Source: Bermanella sp049115935 (lineage in GTDB: Bacteria; Pseudomonadota; Gammaproteobacteria; Pseudomonadales; Oceanobacteraceae). From it: a stretch of 64,000 nucleotides of DNA. The stretch's first letter is position 1. Each line of letters begins with the position of its first letter. The notes below the pieces were generated by a model that saw only the letters and a program-made list of their open reading frames with translations, did no database searches and was not told the origin of the DNA. The stretch is taken from NCBI GenBank assembly GCA_049115935.1, contig JAGDZK010000015.1, positions 62,001 through 126,000 of the forward strand, written 5' to 3'. Of this stretch, positions 49,568-58,554 are shown in pieces. The position numbers and the translations under genes are program-made.

Positions 49568-52213
49568 ATGACCAACACCCTAGACGCCGATTTAAAAGAA
49601 AATGTTCGATTATTAGGTAACCTGCTCAGTGATGTGATTGAGCAAGATTTAGGGGCCAGCTTCATTGATAAAATCATTGGCATTCGCACCCTAGCTAAAC
49701 AGGCTCGTGCGCAAAAAGAACGCCCCGCCGACTTAATCGAAAACCTAAGGCAGTTAGCAGATGACGACATTACTCCCATTACCCGTGCCTTTAATCAGTT
49801 TTTAAACCTCGCCAACATTGCCGAGCAATATCACGATGTGATTCGCGGTCGACGTAATGACGGCGAGGCTTTTCTTGAGCAACTGGATACTGTTCTTAAA
49901 GATATGGGCAGCAAGTTAAGTAATGATGAAATTCAGCAAAAGCTCAACGCCCTTGATATTCAATTGGTGCTCACCGCCCACCCCACCGAAGTCACAAGGC
50001 GCACCTTAATTGGCAAATACGAACAAATCCTCAATGCATTAAATGGTTTAGATACCCAGCCCTTTGAGTATGAGCGCAAACAAATACTCGAGAATTTAAA
50101 ACGGGTCATCGCCGAAATTTGGTATACCGATGAAATAAGACAACAACGCCCCACCCCAGAAGACGAAGCCAAGTGGGGATTTGCGGTGATCGAAGGTGCC
50201 CTTTGGCATGCGATTCCCAGATTTTATCGTGAAGTAAATGAGCTGCTTGAAAAACGCGGCCTTGATCACCTGCCGTTTGATGCTGTGCCGATTAAATTCC
50301 ATTCGTGGATGGGTGGCGATCGTGATGGCAACCCAAATGTCACTGCAAAGGTGACCTCAAATGTCTTAATGCTTGGACGCTGGATGGCCGCTGATTTATA
50401 TCTTAGAGACTTAGGTGAGCTTGTTAATGATTTATCGATGGAAGATTGCAATCCTTCTTTACGAGCTGTAGTTGGTAATGTGAAAGAGCCTTACCGGCAC
50501 TTACTGCATGAACTAAGACAGCGATTACGGGACACCCAGCAATACACCCAAGATCAATTAAAAGGCAATCACGACAACCACAATAAAGGTTTATTTGATT
50601 TAGCATCCCTTATTACACCGTTGCAGCTTTGTTACCAGTCATTACTCGATTGCAATATGGCGGTAGTCGCCAATGGCAAATTACTGGATACCATTCGCCG
50701 CGCCCACTCTTTTGGTTTAACGCTTTGCCCACTTGATATTCGTCAAGAAAGCACACGCCATGCACAGGTGTTCGCTGAATTATGCGACTACTTAGAGTTA
50801 GGTAATTACCTTGAGTGGGATGAAGAAAAACGCGTGGCGTTTTTATTAAAAGAGCTGCAAAGCAAGCGCCCGCTGTTACCTCAAGAGTGGGAGCCTAGTC
50901 CTGATGTGCAAGAAGTACTCGACACATGCCGTGTCATAGCTAAAGAAGACCCTAGCTGTTTTAGTGCTTATGTCATCTCAATGGCTGGCGCAGCCAGTGA
51001 CGTATTAGCCGTCGCATTATTGATGAAAATGAGTGGTCGCACGCAGCCTATGCCCGTGGCACCTTTATTTGAAACCCTAGATGATTTAACTCACGCCGCA
51101 GCGAGCATTGAAACCTTACTGAGTATTCCTTGGTATCGTGAATACTGCTCACACAAACAAATGGTCATGGTGGGATACAGTGACAGCGCAAAAGATGCAG
51201 GTCAGTTAGCAGCCAGTTGGGCACAATATAAAGCTCAAGAAGAGTTAGTGAACCTGTGTGATGCTCACAAGGTTGAATTAATGCTGTTTCACGGCCGCGG
51301 GGGTACGGTTGGTCGCGGGGGCGGCCCTGCCCACAGTGCTATTTTATCCCAGCCGCCAGGTTCTGTTCGTGGGCGTATTCGTGTTACTGAGCAAGGTGAA
51401 ATGATTCGCTTTAAATTTGGTAACCCAGAGGTCGCCCTTAGATCACTGCAGGTTTACATGTCTGCAGTGTTACAAGCCACGGAGTTACCACCACCAGAGC
51501 CAGAACCGCAATGGCGCACCATTATGGATGAGTTAAGCACCATTGCCGTTAACAGTTATCGTGGAGTGGTACGTGAACATCCCGATTTTGTTTCGTATTT
51601 TCGTAACGTCACCCCAGAGCAAGAACTGGGTAAACTGGCACTGGGCTCGCGCCCTGCTAAACGTAAAGCCACTGGCGGCGTTGAAAGTTTGCGGGCGATT
51701 CCGTGGATTTTTGCTTGGATGCAAATTCGTTTAATGCTGCCTGCATGGTTGGGGAGTGAAAAAGCCCTGCAAGACTTTATTGATAAAGGAGAGCTGGCCA
51801 CACTGCAAAATATGGCAGAAAAATGGCCGTTCTTTCAAACATTGGTGGATATGCTAGAAATGGTACTAAGCAAAACCGATCAAGGTATTGCTCAATATTA
51901 TGAAAACAGACTCATCAACCAAAATGGCAGCCTAGAGGCAAAACAAGCCTTAGGTTTACAACTGCGCACCCGTTTAAGCCAAGCCATCGAAACCATTCAA
52001 AACATTAAACAGCAAAGCGTGTTATTAGAAAATAATCCCGCTTTCCGCCATTCAATGGCTGTGCGCAACCCATACACAGATCCGCTACATTATCTGCAAG
52101 CTGAGCTTCTGTATCGAACTCGAGCTCAAGGGGAGCAAGTCAACCCAAGCTTGGAGCATGCTTTAAAGGTCACCATGGCTGGCATTGCTGCCGGCATGCG
52201 TAACACTGGCTAA
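49568..52213 (+). CDS. ppc: phosphoenolpyruvate carboxylase
   Basis: Ppc carboxylates phosphoenolpyruvate with bicarbonate to oxaloacetate, refilling the TCA cycle. It is an ~881-residue homotetramer subunit. Catalytic landmarks: VLTAHPTEVTRRT (catalytic His), GWMGGD-like SWMGGDRDGNPNVT, FHGRGGTVGRGGGP, and the C-terminal MRNTG with the conserved end Gly. I start it at the ATG at 49568 (MTNTLDADLKE), where AGGAAGG lies 6 bp upstream; the frame upstream starts with TTG at 49550 and is not supported. Confidence 0.97.
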   Translation: MTNTLDADLKENVRLLGNLLSDVIEQDLGASFIDKIIGIRTLAKQARAQKERPADLIENLRQLADDDITPITRAFNQFLNLANIAEQYHDVIRGRRNDGEAFLEQLDTVLKDMGSKLSNDEIQQKLNALDIQLVLTAHPTEVTRRTLIGKYEQILNALNGLDTQPFEYERKQILENLKRVIAEIWYTDEIRQQRPTPEDEAKWGFAVIEGALWHAIPRFYREVNELLEKRGLDHLPFDAVPIKFHSWMGGDRDGNPNVTAKVTSNVLMLGRWMAADLYLRDLGELVNDLSMEDCNPSLRAVVGNVKEPYRHLLHELRQRLRDTQQYTQDQLKGNHDNHNKGLFDLASLITPLQLCYQSLLDCNMAVVANGKLLDTIRRAHSFGLTLCPLDIRQESTRHAQVFAELCDYLELGNYLEWDEEKRVAFLLKELQSKRPLLPQEWEPSPDVQEVLDTCRVIAKEDPSCFSAYVISMAGAASDVLAVALLMKMSGRTQPMPVAPLFETLDDLTHAAASIETLLSIPWYREYCSHKQMVMVGYSDSAKDAGQLAASWAQYKAQEELVNLCDAHKVELMLFHGRGGTVGRGGGPAHSAILSQPPGSVRGRIRVTEQGEMIRFKFGNPEVALRSLQVYMSAVLQATELPPPEPEPQWRTIMDELSTIAVNSYRGVVREHPDFVSYFRNVTPEQELGKLALGSRPAKRKATGGVESLRAIPWIFAWMQIRLMLPAWLGSEKALQDFIDKGELATLQNMAEKWPFFQTLVDMLEMVLSKTDQGIAQYYENRLINQNGSLEAKQALGLQLRTRLSQAIETIQNIKQQSVLLENNPAFRHSMAVRNPYTDPLHYLQAELLYRTRAQGEQVNPSLEHALKVTMAGIAAGMRNTG

Positions 52214-52469
52214 ATTTAAGTGATTACTGGCCTCATTGAAAAATGAGGTTAGTAACTACAAACCTGCAAGTCATCTTAAAACCTATCACGGCCATTCTAA
52301 GTCATTGAAAGTTGCCATTGTGACACTTGCCCAAGGCGCACTGGTGCGGTATCGTTTGGCTCCTTTTTATTGCTCTGTTCAATAATTAAACAAAGCGGTG
52401 CAATGCCCCAATGATTTAACGCTGTCATGTCATTGGGAGATTGAATCGATACAACTTAAGGAAACATGA

Positions 52470-53114
52470 ATGCGTATTATTTTATTAGGTGCTCCTGGCG
52501 CCGGTAAGGGTACACAAGCTCAGTTCATTTGCGAAAAGTTCAACATCCCACAAATTTCTACGGGTGATATGTTGCGTGCAGCGGTTAAAGCCGGCACACC
52601 ACTTGGCAAACAAGTAGAAGAAATTATGCAAACAGGTGGATTAGTATCTGATGAGCTGATCATCTCTTTAGTTAAAGAGCGTATTGCTGAACCTGATTGT
52701 GAAAAAGGTTGTTTGTTTGATGGCTTTCCACGCACCATTCCACAAGCAGAAGCCATGATCGAAGCTGGCGTGGATATCGACTATGTGGTTGAAATCGACG
52801 TTGATGACGAAGAAATCGTTAAACGTATGAGTGGCCGTCGTGTTCACCCGGGTTCTGGTCGTACTTATCATGTCATTTTCAACCCACCTGCGGTTGAAGG
52901 TAAAGATAACGAAACCGGCGAAGACCTAATTCAACGTGAAGACGATGCAGAAGCAACCGTGCGTCACCGTTTAGGTATTTACCACGAGCAAACGGCACCT
53001 TTAGTTGGTTTTTATAAATCACTAACCGATGCCAATGCACCTAAATATGCACACATTCCTGGTGTGGGCACATTAGATGACATTCGTGATGCCGTATTCG
53101 CAGCCATTTCTTAA
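52470..53114 (+). CDS. adk: adenylate kinase
   Basis: Adk interconverts ATP plus AMP with two ADP and is essential for the nucleotide balance. It is 214 residues. The P-loop is GAPGAGKGTQ at residues 7-16; AMP-binding ISTGDMLRAA and the FPRTIPQA segment follow. The LID is of the long type (about 122-159), with GRRVHPGSGRTYHVIFNPP. It has an AAGGAA site upstream, is alone in its unit and is followed by a clean terminator. Confidence 0.98.
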   Translation: MRIILLGAPGAGKGTQAQFICEKFNIPQISTGDMLRAAVKAGTPLGKQVEEIMQTGGLVSDELIISLVKERIAEPDCEKGCLFDGFPRTIPQAEAMIEAGVDIDYVVEIDVDDEEIVKRMSGRRVHPGSGRTYHVIFNPPAVEGKDNETGEDLIQREDDAEATVRHRLGIYHEQTAPLVGFYKSLTDANAPKYAHIPGVGTLDDIRDAVFAAIS

Positions 53115-53130
53115 TAAATTGCCGTGACAT

Positions 53131-53158
53131 AAAAAAGCCAGCATTGCTGGCTTTTTTT
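53131..53158 (+). terminator. adk terminator
   Basis: AAAAAAGCCAGC-ATT-GCTGGCTTTTTTT, 17 bp after the adk stop; usable in both directions. Confidence 0.92.
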
Positions 53159-53301
53159 ATGTCTGCTTATCAGCCAATGACCCAAATCAAAGAAAAGACG
53201 ACAAAAGTAAACCAGATTTTGTTTGGGTTCGTAAACCTGCGTAAATAATTTATGATGTACCCATTCATTTAATCCATTTACCCTTTTTATCGAGAATCAG
53301 C

Positions 53302-54258
53302 ATGTCACAAAAAAGCGCCGTTATTTTAGTGAACCTTGGTACCCCTGATGCTCCTACTGCAAAAGCCGTTCGACGCTATTTAAAAGAATTTTTATGGGAT
53401 GACCGCGTTATAAAACGTAACCCCCTTTGGTGGTTGGTACTAAATGGCATTGTTTTGACTCTAAGACCAAAGCGAGTAGCCAAACTGTATGAAAGTATCT
53501 GGGAAGGTGACAGCCCAATTCGTACAATCGGTTACAAACAACAAGAAAAATTGCAGTCACTACTAGGTGATACCGTGCATGTCGAGCTAGCGATGACCTA
53601 TGGCCACCCTTCATTTAAACACAGCCTTGAAAAACTAAACGCGCAAGGGTTTGAAAACATTATAGTTTTACCGCTTTACCCACAATATAGCGCCACCACA
53701 ACCGGCGCTATTTACGATCAAGTGGCCACCTTTATTAAAAGCCAGCGTAACTTACCCGCTATCCATTTAATTAAGGATTATCATAAAAATTCTTTTTACA
53801 TTGATGCGCTTGCGAAAAAAATTGAGGATTTTTGGCAAAAAAATGGCCGCAGTGAAAAGTTATTGTTCTCTTTTCACGGGATTCCAAAAGTTTATGTTGA
53901 AAAAGGCGACCCTTATCGCGCGCAAGTAGAGAAAAGCGTCAAATTAATGGTAGAAAAGTTAAAACTCAAAGAAAACGAATACCAGCTTTGTTTTCAAAGT
54001 CGTTTTGGCCCCACAGAATGGTTACAACCCTATACAGATAAAACACTTGAAGCATGGGCAAAAGATGGAATTCGTTCTGTTGACGTGGTTTGCCCAGCAT
54101 TTAGTGCCGATTGTTTAGAAACCATTGAAGAAATCGCGGAAGAAAACAAAGAAATCTTTATAGAAAACGGCGGCGAGCAATATCGTTATATTTCTGCTTT
54201 AAATGATGATGCTGAACATATCGAAATGATGGCAGAGCTAGTAAAACCTTTTTTATAA
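53302..54258 (+). CDS. hemH: ferrochelatase
   Basis: HemH inserts Fe(II) into protoporphyrin IX, the last step of haem synthesis. It is 318 residues, with the class I layout: VILVNLGTPDAPTAKAVRRYL at the start, catalytic His in LLFSFHGIPKVYV (about 195) and the signature QLCFQSRFGPTEWLQPYTD. The C-terminal VVCPAFSADCLETIEEI carries the conserved Glu region. No C-terminal Fe-S Cys cluster is obvious. A terminator follows after ~50 bp. Confidence 0.96.
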   Translation: MSQKSAVILVNLGTPDAPTAKAVRRYLKEFLWDDRVIKRNPLWWLVLNGIVLTLRPKRVAKLYESIWEGDSPIRTIGYKQQEKLQSLLGDTVHVELAMTYGHPSFKHSLEKLNAQGFENIIVLPLYPQYSATTTGAIYDQVATFIKSQRNLPAIHLIKDYHKNSFYIDALAKKIEDFWQKNGRSEKLLFSFHGIPKVYVEKGDPYRAQVEKSVKLMVEKLKLKENEYQLCFQSRFGPTEWLQPYTDKTLEAWAKDGIRSVDVVCPAFSADCLETIEEIAEENKEIFIENGGEQYRYISALNDDAEHIEMMAELVKPFL

Positions 54259-54309
54259 AAAAATATGACCACTGCGATATAGGAATGTTTTCCGTTTTTC
54301 ACACAAATG

Positions 54310-54358
54310 GGCCCGTTTTGAATCTGATTTAGATTTATTGAACGGGCCTCTTTTTTTA
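54310..54358 (+). terminator. hemH terminator
   Basis: GGCCCGTT pairs with AACGGGCC over a 24-nt loop, followed by CTCTTTTTTT. The loop is large but can fold further (AATCT/AGATT). Confidence 0.75.
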
Positions 54359-54535
54359 TTAAAAATCCAAAATATTAAAAAAAATCACATTTTTTTGCGC
54401 CAATATTTCTAATTTGGGGCCAATAAAGTAGTTTTTTGCAAAAAAATCATTTATTTTTCCCCATAAGACTATGCTCTTACATTTTTTATGCTATTTTTTT
54501 ATTGAAACACCGTCCACAACAAGAAGGAAAATATT

Positions 54536-55213
54536 ATGGCTCGAGGTCGTAAAAAAACTGCAGCAAAAAAACGTGTAGCGAAAAAAGCTACTGCCGTCGT
54601 TTCTCCAGCACTAACTAAAGCAACCAAAGCGGTTGATAAAGCAAATGCTGGTGTTAAAGCTGCTACTGTTAAAGTAGATGCTGCTAACAAAAAATTGGCC
54701 GCTGCTCGTAAGAAGGCAACTTCTACTAAAACAGCCGCTGCTAAAAAAGCAGTTGTAACTGCTCGTGCTGCTGCTGCGAAGCAAAAAGAAGCACTTGCTG
54801 CTGCTAAAGATAAAGTACGTGACGCTAAAGCTTCCGTTCAAGCTGCTAACGTAGAAGCTAAAGCGGCTGCTGCTGCTGCTGCTGCTAAAGCGGCACTTGA
54901 AGCTTATGAGCTATCACTGGCGAGCAAAGCTGAAGCGGATCTAGCCAAAGCACTTGCTGCTTATGAAGCTAAATGGCTTAAATCTCGTGCGAAGAAAGAC
55001 GCTGCTAAAGTGAAATCTCGCACCAAGAAAGAAGAAGCTAAAACCAAAGCCGCTGCTAAAAAAGCCGCTGCTAAGCTGAAGCAACTGGCAAAACCTGCCA
55101 AGAAAAAGCCAGCTAAGAAAAAGCCTGCTAAGAAAAAAGCAGCTGCAGTACGTAAACCTGCCGCTAAAAAAGCGCCTGCGGGTCGTAAAAAGGCCAAAAA
55201 AGCTAAAAAATAA
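54536..55213 (+). CDS. histone H1-like Lys/Ala-rich DNA-binding protein
   Basis: This highly basic 225-residue protein is built almost only of Lys, Ala and a few Arg, Val and Thr. A central helical, alanine-rich part (about 50-165) is flanked by Lys/Arg tails, and the C-terminus repeats KPAKK units (about 180-205). This composition matches bacterial H1-like and AlgP-like proteins, which condense or loop DNA nonspecifically. An AAGGA site lies upstream and a strong terminator follows. Codon use is strongly biased (GCT for Ala, AAA for Lys), which suggests high expression. Confidence 0.85.
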   Translation: MARGRKKTAAKKRVAKKATAVVSPALTKATKAVDKANAGVKAATVKVDAANKKLAAARKKATSTKTAAAKKAVVTARAAAAKQKEALAAAKDKVRDAKASVQAANVEAKAAAAAAAAKAALEAYELSLASKAEADLAKALAAYEAKWLKSRAKKDAAKVKSRTKKEEAKTKAAAKKAAAKLKQLAKPAKKKPAKKKPAKKKAAAVRKPAAKKAPAGRKKAKKAKK

Positions 55214-55235
55214 GCTTTGATGGTTAGTTAGATCA

Positions 55236-55269
55236 AAAACCAGTTCAGTTTTGCTGAACTGGTTTTTTT
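55236..55269 (+). terminator. terminator of the H1-like gene
   Basis: AAACCAGTTCAG-TTTTG-CTGAACTGGTTT with a T7 tail, 23 bp after the stop. Confidence 0.9.
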
Positions 55270-55368
55270 ATGCCTACCTGTTTGTTACATCTAATTTCAA
55301 TGCTTCGTTTTTTTCAAAGTTAGGTTTCTGCTAGAATACTTGGCTAATTAGTCTATTGAAGTATTCCT

Positions 55369-56082
55369 ATGGCCAACTTTCTTGCCATTGAAGCTGCCAG
55401 CGATAGTTGCTCGGTGGCATTAAGTTGTAACGGCACACTTATTTCACGTGTTGAAGCGGCACCGCGTATGCACAGTCGCCTGCTTTACCCTATGCTCAAC
55501 GATGTTATGAGCGAAGCGGGGATCCGTCCAAATCAATTGGAAAGTGTTATTTTTGGTAAAGGACCAGGCTCTTTTACTGGCTTACGTATTGCTGCATCCA
55601 CCGCTCAAGGGATTGGCTTTGCTTGTGACATCCCATTAATTGGCGTATCGACTTTGCAAGCTATGGCCCAGCAAGCATTTATCGAGCAACACAAAGATCA
55701 AGTTCTTGCCATTATGGACGCTCGCATGAACGAGCTTTACTTAGGGCAATACTCACTGGATACAAATACGGGCTTAATGACAGCCTGTATTGACGATTTA
55801 ATATGCCCTATTAACGTGCAATCAGATGCGTTGAATTTATTAAACGCCAATCATTACGCCTGCGGACATGGATTGAAATTATGGGATAAGTTTGACTCAT
55901 CATTACAGTCTTTAATTACTCAGCAAGATGTAGAACAGGTCTTAAAAGCCGACTCATTATTTCCTCAAGCCCTTTCTCTTTATAGTGCAGGCGAAGTGTT
56001 AGCCCCTGAGAATATTGAACTTGTTTACCTGCGTGAACAAAGTCACTGGAAAACCATTAAGCAACAAAAACAACAAAGCTAA
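55369..56082 (+). CDS. tsaB: tRNA threonylcarbamoyladenosine biosynthesis protein TsaB
   Basis: TsaB is a non-catalytic partner of TsaD in making t6A37 of ANN-decoding tRNAs. It is 237 residues. The ASKHA-fold marks are LAIEAASDSCSVALS at the start and the KGPGSFTGLRIAASTAQGIG segment (about 64-83), diagnostic for TsaB/YeaZ. It starts 290 bp after rather AT-rich sequence, and its stop is followed in 14 bp by uppP, so both may be in one operon with rsmJ. Confidence 0.95.
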   Translation: MANFLAIEAASDSCSVALSCNGTLISRVEAAPRMHSRLLYPMLNDVMSEAGIRPNQLESVIFGKGPGSFTGLRIAASTAQGIGFACDIPLIGVSTLQAMAQQAFIEQHKDQVLAIMDARMNELYLGQYSLDTNTGLMTACIDDLICPINVQSDALNLLNANHYACGHGLKLWDKFDSSLQSLITQQDVEQVLKADSLFPQALSLYSAGEVLAPENIELVYLREQSHWKTIKQQKQQS

Positions 56083-56096
56083 CATTAAGGATTCAT

Positions 56097-56909
56097 ATGG
56101 AATGGTGGCAAGCCGTTATTTTGGCCATTTTGCAGGGACTAACAGAATTCTTACCGATTTCCAGTTCAGCCCATTTAATTTTACCCTCCCAACTATTAGG
56201 CTGGCCGGATCAAGGTTTGGCATTTGATGTGGCTGTACATGTGGGTACGTTATTAGCGGTTATGGCTTATTTTCGTCATGACATCGTTAAATTAACAAAG
56301 GGGTTCTTCGATAGTACTTTTTTTGCCAAACCCAACATGGACGGTAAATTAGCCTGGTGCATTATCTTGGCGACGCTACCAGCCGGTTTTTTGGGTTTAT
56401 GTCTTAATGGCAGTATTGAAACCTATTTACGCGATTCACTCGTAATTGCCACCACCACTATCGTATTTGGTTTATTGCTTTGGTATGCGGACCGTAAACA
56501 AAACCTCACCAAACCCATTACTGATATTGGTTTTCGCCAAGCCTTTTTGATCGGCTGTGCACAAGCATTAGCTTTAATCCCCGGCACCAGTCGTTCAGGC
56601 ATCACCATTACCATGGCCATGTTATTGGGGTTTGATCGTCAAGCGGCTGCGCGTTTTAGCTTTTTGTTATCTATTCCCCTTATATTGCTCGCAGGCAGTT
56701 ACAAAACCTATGAAATGCTCACCACCACTCACCCTATTCCATGGAGTTTTATCTTTATGGGTGCATTAGTGTCATGTGTGAGCGCGTATATTTGTATTTA
56801 TTTCTTTTTGAAGCTAATTGAGCAGCTTTCTATGACGCCATTTGTAATTTACCGCTTACTACTTGGCGCATTTCTATTTTTAGGCGTAGCCATGGGATGG
56901 TTTATTTAA
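56097..56909 (+). CDS. uppP: undecaprenyl-diphosphate phosphatase
   Basis: UppP (BacA) dephosphorylates undecaprenyl diphosphate to recycle the cell-wall lipid carrier. It is a 270-residue protein with about eight membrane segments. Active-site motifs are LQGLTEFLPISSSAHLIL (about 12-29) and LIPGTSRSGITITMAMLLG (about 160-178), with the conserved Glu, Ser and Arg in place. It overlaps the downstream rsmJ start by one base (TAATG), so translation is coupled. Confidence 0.96.
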   Translation: MEWWQAVILAILQGLTEFLPISSSAHLILPSQLLGWPDQGLAFDVAVHVGTLLAVMAYFRHDIVKLTKGFFDSTFFAKPNMDGKLAWCIILATLPAGFLGLCLNGSIETYLRDSLVIATTTIVFGLLLWYADRKQNLTKPITDIGFRQAFLIGCAQALALIPGTSRSGITITMAMLLGFDRQAAARFSFLLSIPLILLAGSYKTYEMLTTTHPIPWSFIFMGALVSCVSAYICIYFFLKLIEQLSMTPFVIYRLLLGAFLFLGVAMGWFI

Positions 56910-57688
56910 TGACGCAGCCCCTTACGCTTGTATGCCAAGTGCCGCAATTAGCTGAACAAGCCCAACGCATTAGTGAAAATTTGGGTATTGCTATGAGTAA
57001 ACGCATTCCTGAACACGCTGAATTTGTTTTAAATTTAGATGAAAGCGGATTAAGTCTGTGTAAACCCTTTGATAAATCTGTGGGAGATCTGCAAATTGAT
57101 TTCACCGATGGCGCGCTTACTTGGCGTCGCCAACATGGCGGCGGTACCGGTCAAGCCATTGCTAAAGCGGTGGGTTTAAAACAAAGAAAACAACTCAACA
57201 TACTGGATGCCACTGCCGGCACCGCAACAGATGCCTTTGTGCTCGCTGCATTGGACTGTAAGGTGACTATGGTAGAACGTCACCCTGTGGTGGCAGCATT
57301 GCTTGCAGACGCCTTAGAGCGCGCTGAGCTCAACCCAGAGGTTCATGACATTACACAGCATATGTCGCTGCACACAGGCAGTAGCATTGAATTTTTAAAA
57401 CAGTGTGAAGCCGATAGCTTTGATGTGGTGTGTTTAGACCCAATGTTTCCCCATTCAGGCAAACAACAGGCACAAGTGAAAAAGTCCATGCAGTTTTTCC
57501 GCGATATGGTGGGTAAAGACGAAGATGCGGATGAGTTATTACTGCCAGCGCTTAACGCGGCAAAATACCGAGTTGTGGTGAAGCGCCCACGTAAAAGCCC
57601 GTTTTTAAATAATCAAAAACCCACGCTTAGCCAAGAAGGGAAAGCGAATCGGTTTGATATTTATGTCAATAAAGGGATGAAGGATTAA
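56909..57688 (+). CDS. rsmJ: 16S rRNA (guanine-1516-N2)-methyltransferase
   Basis: RsmJ methylates the N2 of G1516 in 16S rRNA with SAM. It has about 259 residues. Marks are LTWRRQHGGGTGQAIAKAVG (about 67-86), the SAM region LNILDATAGTATDAFVLA (about 94), and the DPMFP motif (VCLDPMFPHSGKQQAQVKK, near residue 172). I start it at the ATG at 56909, which overlaps the uppP stop codon by one base; an upstream start at 56897 lies inside uppP and is less likely. Confidence 0.94.
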   Translation: MTQPLTLVCQVPQLAEQAQRISENLGIAMSKRIPEHAEFVLNLDESGLSLCKPFDKSVGDLQIDFTDGALTWRRQHGGGTGQAIAKAVGLKQRKQLNILDATAGTATDAFVLAALDCKVTMVERHPVVAALLADALERAELNPEVHDITQHMSLHTGSSIEFLKQCEADSFDVVCLDPMFPHSGKQQAQVKKSMQFFRDMVGKDEDADELLLPALNAAKYRVVVKRPRKSPFLNNQKPTLSQEGKANRFDIYVNKGMKD

Positions 57689-57699
57689 CCGCTCGTCAA

Positions 57700-58536
57700 T
57701 TACGCTGTTTTTTCTAAGGTCTTAGCTTGCTGCCAAAGGGCTTCCATTTCTTCAAGGCTGGCGTCTTCAATGGCGCGGCCTTGTAACTGCAAATGGCTTT
57801 CGATGTAGTTAAAGCGACGTTCGAATTTTGCATTGGTGCTGCGCACCGCTAGTTCGGGTTTTACTTGTACATGGCGTGCTAAATTCACCATGGCGAACAT
57901 TAAATCACCTAGCTCATCTTCTATGCGGTGATGCTCACCTTGCAACATGGCTTCGCGTAATTCAGCGATTTCTTCTTCAATTTTATCCAGTACTTGAACA
58001 GGCTCAGGCCAATCAAACCCCACCGTTGCCGCACGCTTTTGTAATTTTTCAGCCCGCTGAATAGCGGGTAAAGCCAGAGGGATATCCGCCAGCACGCTGG
58101 TATCTTCAATGGTTTGAGTGCCTTGCTGCTTGGCTTTTTCGTCTCGTTCTTGTTGCTTGATAGCTTCCCAGCGACCTTTGATTTGCTCATCACTTAGCGG
58201 GGTATCATTGTTTGTACTGTGTAGTTCACCACTTGGAAACACATGGGGGTGACGTCTAACGAGCTTGCTAACTAACGTGTCGATGATTTGCGGGAAATCA
58301 AAATGATTTTCCTCTTTACCTAGCTGGCTGTAAAAAATCACCTGAAACAACAAGTCGCCTAGCTCTTCTTTTAGATGGGCGTAGTCTTGTTTTTCAATGG
58401 CATCGGCCACCTCATACGCTTCTTCTAGGGTGTGAGGTAGAATACTGGCAAAGGTTTGTTTTAAGTCCCAAGGGCAACCATTTTTAGGATCGCGTAAACG
58501 GGACATTAAATACAACAAATCATCGAGCTGGTACAT
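57700..58536 (-). CDS. mazG: nucleoside triphosphate pyrophosphohydrolase MazG
   Basis: MazG hydrolyses NTPs and dNTPs and lowers (p)ppGpp in stress. It is a 278-residue, two-domain protein with two MazG units: EELGDLLFQVIFYSQL (about 57-72), after HTLEEAYEVADAI, and DELGDLMFAMVNLARH (about 205-220) after EIAELREAM. It sits 18 bp downstream of relA on the same strand, the pair found widely in gammaproteobacteria. It is convergent with rsmJ over an 11-bp gap. Confidence 0.95.
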   Translation of the reverse strand: MYQLDDLLYLMSRLRDPKNGCPWDLKQTFASILPHTLEEAYEVADAIEKQDYAHLKEELGDLLFQVIFYSQLGKEENHFDFPQIIDTLVSKLVRRHPHVFPSGELHSTNNDTPLSDEQIKGRWEAIKQQERDEKAKQQGTQTIEDTSVLADIPLALPAIQRAEKLQKRAATVGFDWPEPVQVLDKIEEEIAELREAMLQGEHHRIEDELGDLMFAMVNLARHVQVKPELAVRSTNAKFERRFNYIESHLQLQGRAIEDASLEEMEALWQQAKTLEKTA

Positions 58537-58554
58537 CTTGCGTTATCCCTTGAA

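Noticed and set aside
54536..55213. H1-like gene as a low-complexity artefact
   Set aside because: Kept as a gene: it has an AAGGA site, strong codon bias, a clean stop and terminator, and the composition of known H1-like proteins.
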